Shown piece after piece: positions 24,908-27,885 of a stretch of DNA of 27,885 nt. Each line of letters starts with the position of its first letter. The stretch's first letter is position 1. The notes under the pieces are model-generated. The model had not been told where the DNA came from, searched no databases, and saw only the letters and a program-made list of their open reading frames with translations. The position numbers and the translations under genes were made by a program. Where the stretch lies: contig CAKTXH010000027.1 in assembly GCA_934630975.1 (NCBI GenBank), positions 1-27,885 on the forward strand. The letters are read 5' to 3'. The stretch is from an uncultured Clostridia bacterium (GTDB lineage Bacteria > Bacillota > Clostridia > Christensenellales > Aristaeellaceae).

Positions 24908-25699
24908 TCATCTGGTTTGCAGCGGAATATAGACTTTAAAGCAGACCGCGTTTCCGTTATCATCCGTGCCGCGGAGCATCCAGCCGTCGCCAATGCTCTG
25001 TTTATCCGCGGTGCAGCCGTAGCTGATCCGCCGAAACTCCCGCCCGCCGATATAGCTGGGCTTGCCGCCGTTTTTCTCGCCGAAAACATCCACGGTTTGA
25101 GCGTATATATCCGTTTTGCCGTTTTTGTAAAAGCGCACGCGCGTCAGCTCATCAATCGTCACGCCGACGCCGTTTTCCTCCCTGAAAAAGAGATTGTATT
25201 CCCAAACCGGCGTGGATTCCGCCGTCTGCTGCTTGATGGCGACGGGCAGTTCCGCCTTGGTGTAAATGCGGACATACGCCTGATCGGGCATGTTGGCCGC
25301 TTCCTGCTGAAACCAATCCACCGTATAGCCGCCCTTTTCATGGCCGACGGACGGCAGGAGGATCAGCCCCAGCACAAACAGCACCGCCGCAACAGCCATC
25401 AGCCACGGGCGCAGGCGGAATTTTTTCTTTGCTTCGGGCTGCTGTGCCCGGGTTTCGGTTTCCATCTCCTGTTTGGGGGCTTCGGTTTCTGCCTGAGCGG
25501 GCGGCAGTTCTTCCGCCTGCGCAAATTCCAGCCCCAGCAGTTCCGAAAGCCGCACCAGCGTCTGGTAATCCGGCTCGGTTTTCCCGTTTTCCCAGTTGGA
25601 AACCGTCTGACGGCTGACAAAAAGCGTCTGCGCAAGCTGTTCCTGCGTCAGCCCCTTTTCGCGGCGCGCCTGCCGGATTTTTTCGCCGAGGCTCTGCAT
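24908..25699 (-). CDS. Membrane-tethered XRE regulator with one extracellular domain
   Basis: A 263-residue protein. Residues 5-57 are an XRE/Cro-type helix-turn-helix (LTQEQLAQTLFVSRQTVSNW, then LVRLSELLGL). A polar linker rich in Glu, Gln, Pro and Ala leads to one membrane span at 98-117, then an outside domain at about 125-261. This domain starts YTVDWFQQ and ends GTDDNGNAVCFKVYIPL. The same domain occurs twice in the upstream neighbour. The protein would bind DNA inside and sense something outside without a kinase. Its ATG overlaps the neighbour's TAA by one base, and GGAGA lies about 9 bases upstream, so they are translated together. Confidence 0.85.
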   Translation of the reverse strand: MQSLGEKIRQARREKGLTQEQLAQTLFVSRQTVSNWENGKTEPDYQTLVRLSELLGLEFAQAEELPPAQAETEAPKQEMETETRAQQPEAKKKFRLRPWLMAVAAVLFVLGLILLPSVGHEKGGYTVDWFQQEAANMPDQAYVRIYTKAELPVAIKQQTAESTPVWEYNLFFREENGVGVTIDELTRVRFYKNGKTDIYAQTVDVFGEKNGGKPSYIGGREFRRISYGCTADKQSIGDGWMLRGTDDNGNAVCFKVYIPLQTR

Positions 25700-26880
25700 T
25701 ACGGATTTGTCTCCTGCGAAAAGCGCACCAGCGTCGTGAAGGAGAGCGCATTGCCGTTCGCATCCGTACCCTTGAGCATCACGCCAACGCTGTCAAGCGC
25801 CTGATACGCGGCCGCGCCTTCATAGATCATCGGCTCGCCGCCCTTGCGCATTTCGCCGAAACCGAAGGCCGAGGTCGGCAGAGCCACCTGTCTCTGCTGT
25901 TCGCCCTGATAGAAGTAAACCTCCGTCACGCTTTCCGGCACAAAGGCCACGTCGCTCTCGTTTTGCATGGAAACGTTGTAAAACCAGCCCTTCCCGCCCT
26001 GAAAGAACGCATCCTGCGTAATCGCCGCGGGGTTCTGCTCCGGCGTCAGGCGGATAAACGCCTGATTTTCCTGCGGCTCGGCCTCGCCGGTGAAATCTTC
26101 CGGCGTCAGCTCCGGCTTGATTTCGCCGGAAAATGGAATATACAGCTTGAAGGTCAGCTCGTTTCCGTTGTCGTCCTTTCCCTCGACGGCCACGCCGTAG
26201 CCGATCCCGCCGTCCGCCGGGCGGTCGGTGGCATAGCTGGTCATGCCGCCCGCCTCCAGCCGCGTCGAATACCAATACCACTCGATCTCGTTCGCCGTCA
26301 TCTCTGTGGTCTGCATCGGCAGTTTTTCGTTGTTAAAATACACCTCGGTGACCTTTTCCATCGTGAAGGACACGCCGTTCGTCTCCTGCGCGACAAGGAG
26401 GATGCTCCACACATACGGCTTCTCCTCGTTCTCGCTCTCCGTGAGCATCAGCGGCTTTTCCGCCGTGGTCAGCGCAATATACGCCTGCCCCTCGACGGGC
26501 TGCGCGTCCGGCTGCTGAAACCAGTCCCACGAATACTTGCCGTTTTGCGGAATCGGCGTTTCCTGCGCGGCGGCCTCGGCAGTCGTGCCCGCGTGGCGGC
26601 TCTTGTAAATCGGGTAAACCGTCATCACCAGAATCGCGATGAACGCGACCAACGCCGCGGCGGCCAAAATGCGCTTGTGCAGCGGGGTGGGCTTCGGCGG
26701 CTGAACGGGGATTTCCAGCAGGGCGCAGAGCGCCTCGCGCTGTTCCTGCGTCGGCTCGGCGCGCCCGTTTTCCCAATGGGAAACCATCTGGCGCGAAACG
26801 CCCAACGCCTGAGCCACCTGCTCCTGCGTCAAGTTTTTCGCTTTTCTCGCGGCAATGACCCGCTCGGAAAATGTCGGCAT
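25699..26880 (-). CDS. Membrane-tethered XRE regulator with two tandem extracellular domains
   Basis: A 393-residue protein of the same design. Its XRE helix-turn-helix is at 5-57 (LTQEQVAQALGVSRQMVSHW), one membrane span at 71-90, then two outside domains at about 116-250 and 259-387. Both end with a G-x-D-x-NGN-x-x-x-F pattern (GKDDNGNELTF and GTDANGNALSF) and share SVTEVYF or KVTEVYF in the middle. I do not recognise the domain. AAGGAACG lies 10 bases before the ATG. It is the first gene of the pair, read from the promoter at 26925-26953. XRE proteins often control their own operon, and that is likely here. Confidence 0.85.
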   Translation of the reverse strand: MPTFSERVIAARKAKNLTQEQVAQALGVSRQMVSHWENGRAEPTQEQREALCALLEIPVQPPKPTPLHKRILAAAALVAFIAILVMTVYPIYKSRHAGTTAEAAAQETPIPQNGKYSWDWFQQPDAQPVEGQAYIALTTAEKPLMLTESENEEKPYVWSILLVAQETNGVSFTMEKVTEVYFNNEKLPMQTTEMTANEIEWYWYSTRLEAGGMTSYATDRPADGGIGYGVAVEGKDDNGNELTFKLYIPFSGEIKPELTPEDFTGEAEPQENQAFIRLTPEQNPAAITQDAFFQGGKGWFYNVSMQNESDVAFVPESVTEVYFYQGEQQRQVALPTSAFGFGEMRKGGEPMIYEGAAAYQALDSVGVMLKGTDANGNALSFTTLVRFSQETNP

Positions 26881-26924
26881 ATTTCAACGTTCCTTCTGCG
26901 TTTTATTTTAAATTTGATGCCACT

Positions 26925-26953
26925 ATTATACCAATTTTACAAACGCAGTTCAA
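26925..26953 (-). promoter_or_regulatory. Promoter of the XRE-regulator pair
   Basis: On the minus strand TTGAAC (26953-26948), 17 bp, TATAAT (26930-26925). A run of nine G (minus strand) at 26969-26961 sits only 7 bp upstream of the -35 box, a place where length changes could alter promoter strength. Confidence 0.8.
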
Positions 26954-27033
26954 CCCTGTACCCCCCCCCGGGTAAATTTTTACTCCCTTTTTTATAATGT
27001 TATCATTGTCATTTTTCTGTTCGTTTCAGGGTG

Positions 27034-27064
27034 AAAAAATCCGCACCCCTTTATCGGGATGCGG
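27034..27064 (-). terminator. Terminator of the GltA/NfnB-type gene
   Basis: On the minus strand CCGCATCCC pairs with GGGGTGCGG around GATAAA (27064-27041), followed by ATTTTTTC. It lies 20 bp after the stop codon. Confidence 0.9.
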
Positions 27065-27084
27065 ATAAAAGAAGCTTTTGCGCT

Positions 27085-27885
27085 TTACGCGTTCTTGCTC
27101 TTGATATACTCGTCGATGGCCTTCGCGGCATGCTTGCCCGCGCCCATCGCGAGGATAACGGTCGCCGCGCCGGTGACCGCGTCGCCGCCGGCGTACACGC
27201 CTTCGCGGCTGGTCAGGCCGTCGTCGCCGTTGGTGATGATGCAGCCATGCTTATTGGTTTCAAGACCCGGCGTGGTATGGCGGATAAGCGGGTTCGGGCT
27301 AGTGCCGATGGACATGATCATCGTGTCCACATCCAGCACGAATTCGCTGCCTTCCTTCACAATCGGGCGGCGGCGGCCGGAAGCGTCCGGCTCGCCCAGC
27401 TCCATCTCTACGCAGCGCATGCCGCAGACCTCGCCGTTCTCGTTGCCCAGCACTTCGACCGGGTTGGTGAGGGTCTTGAAGATGATGCCCTCTTCCTCGG
27501 CATGCTCAACCTCTTCCTTACGGGCGGGAAGCTCTTCCATGCCGCGGCGGTAGACGATGTAAACCTCTTCCGCGCCGAGACGCTTGGCCGAGCGCGCCGC
27601 GTCCATCGCGACGTTGCCGCCGCCGACGACGGCGACCTTGCCGCTGTGCTTGATCGGGGTCTTGCTGTCCTCGCGATACGCCTTCATCAGGTTGATGCGG
27701 GTCAGATACTCGTTGGCGGAGTACACGCCCTTGAGGCTCTCGCCCGGGATGCCCATGAAGCGCGGCAGGCCCGCGCCGGAAGCAACGTAGACAGCCTCGA
27801 AGCCCATCTCAAACAGCTCGTCGATGGTCAGCACCTTGCCGATGACCATGTTCGTTTCGATATCCACGCCCATCGCTTTCAGGCC
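27085..27885 (-). CDS. NADPH-dependent glutamate synthase small subunit/NfnB-type flavoprotein (partial)
   Basis: The last 266 residues of a pyridine nucleotide-disulfide-type oxidoreductase; the N-terminal iron-sulfur part and FAD-binding fingerprint are cut off by the right edge. Seen are ASGAGLPRFMGIPGE, the NAD(P)H-binding fingerprint KVAVVGGGNVAMDAAR, VYIVYRRGMEELPARKEEV, and the C-terminal FAD contact GVYAGGDAVTGAATVILAM. This is the pattern of GltD/GltA and of NfnB/SudA, the larger subunit of the bifurcating NADH-dependent ferredoxin:NADP oxidoreductase. The neighbour that would decide (NfnA or a large glutamate synthase subunit) is outside the window. The frame is open to base 27885, so the true start lies beyond. 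Confidence 0.88.
   Translation of the reverse strand, partial: GLKAMGVDIETNMVIGKVLTIDELFEMGFEAVYVASGAGLPRFMGIPGESLKGVYSANEYLTRINLMKAYREDSKTPIKHSGKVAVVGGGNVAMDAARSAKRLGAEEVYIVYRRGMEELPARKEEVEHAEEEGIIFKTLTNPVEVLGNENGEVCGMRCVEMELGEPDASGRRRPIVKEGSEFVLDVDTMIMSIGTSPNPLIRHTTPGLETNKHGCIITNGDDGLTSREGVYAGGDAVTGAATVILAMGAGKHAAKAIDEYIKSKNA

Noticed and set aside
26985..26998. A plus-strand promoter around TATAAT near 26992
   Set aside because: No usable -35 box and no plus-strand gene downstream.

Overview
The window looks like chromosomal DNA from a GC-rich (about 60% by eye) member of the Firmicutes, class Clostridia. The reasons are strong AGGAGG-type ribosome binding sites, consensus sigma-A promoters (TTGACA/TATAAT with 17-18 bp spacers), many Rho-independent terminators, LytR-CpsA-Psr and CapA cell-envelope proteins, split transketolase subunits, a small acidic phasin-like protein paired with an AarF/UbiB kinase, and a Myb/SANT-type protein like those of spore formers. 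Order and genus cannot be fixed from the sequence alone; Christensenellales or Oscillospirales-like gut lineages are guesses.

Layout from left to right. 1-1084 (minus): the start of one glycosyltransferase-like gene, translationally coupled to a family 2 glycosyltransferase. 1199-1788: tRNA-Val(CAC) with its promoter and terminator, then three palindrome-bearing repeats, two of which end in an exact 25-nt copy of the tRNA 3' end, each with its own terminator. 1789-2715: an AT-rich patch carrying a YaeR-like VOC protein. 2716-6136 (minus): a heterodimeric ABC exporter. 6333-10610 (plus): a ferric-type ABC importer (binding protein, double permease, ATPase). 10690-12572 (minus): manA and an EamA transporter with overlapping start and stop. 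12681-16258 (plus): a hybrid histidine kinase followed by an orphan lipoprotein binding protein. 16332-16738: a 43-codon membrane-peptide gene with a convergent antisense promoter and antisense terminator, arranged like a type I toxin-antitoxin locus. 16735-18524 (minus): split transketolase. 18849-20828 (plus): phasin-like protein and UbiB kinase. 20895-21740 (minus): a Myb-like protein. 22023-24060 (plus): LCP protein and CapA-family protein. 24129-26880 (minus): two membrane-tethered XRE regulators that share an unrecognised extracellular domain (three copies in total), plus a small secreted protein. 27085-27885 (minus): an incomplete GltA/NfnB-type flavoprotein.

Most of the window is housekeeping and transport, organised in short operons with readable promoters and terminators. 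The less ordinary parts are the tRNA-derived repeat array, the probable type I toxin-antitoxin locus, and the XRE-membrane-sensor pair. All functional statements come from reading the sequence and recognising motifs; no database search was run.
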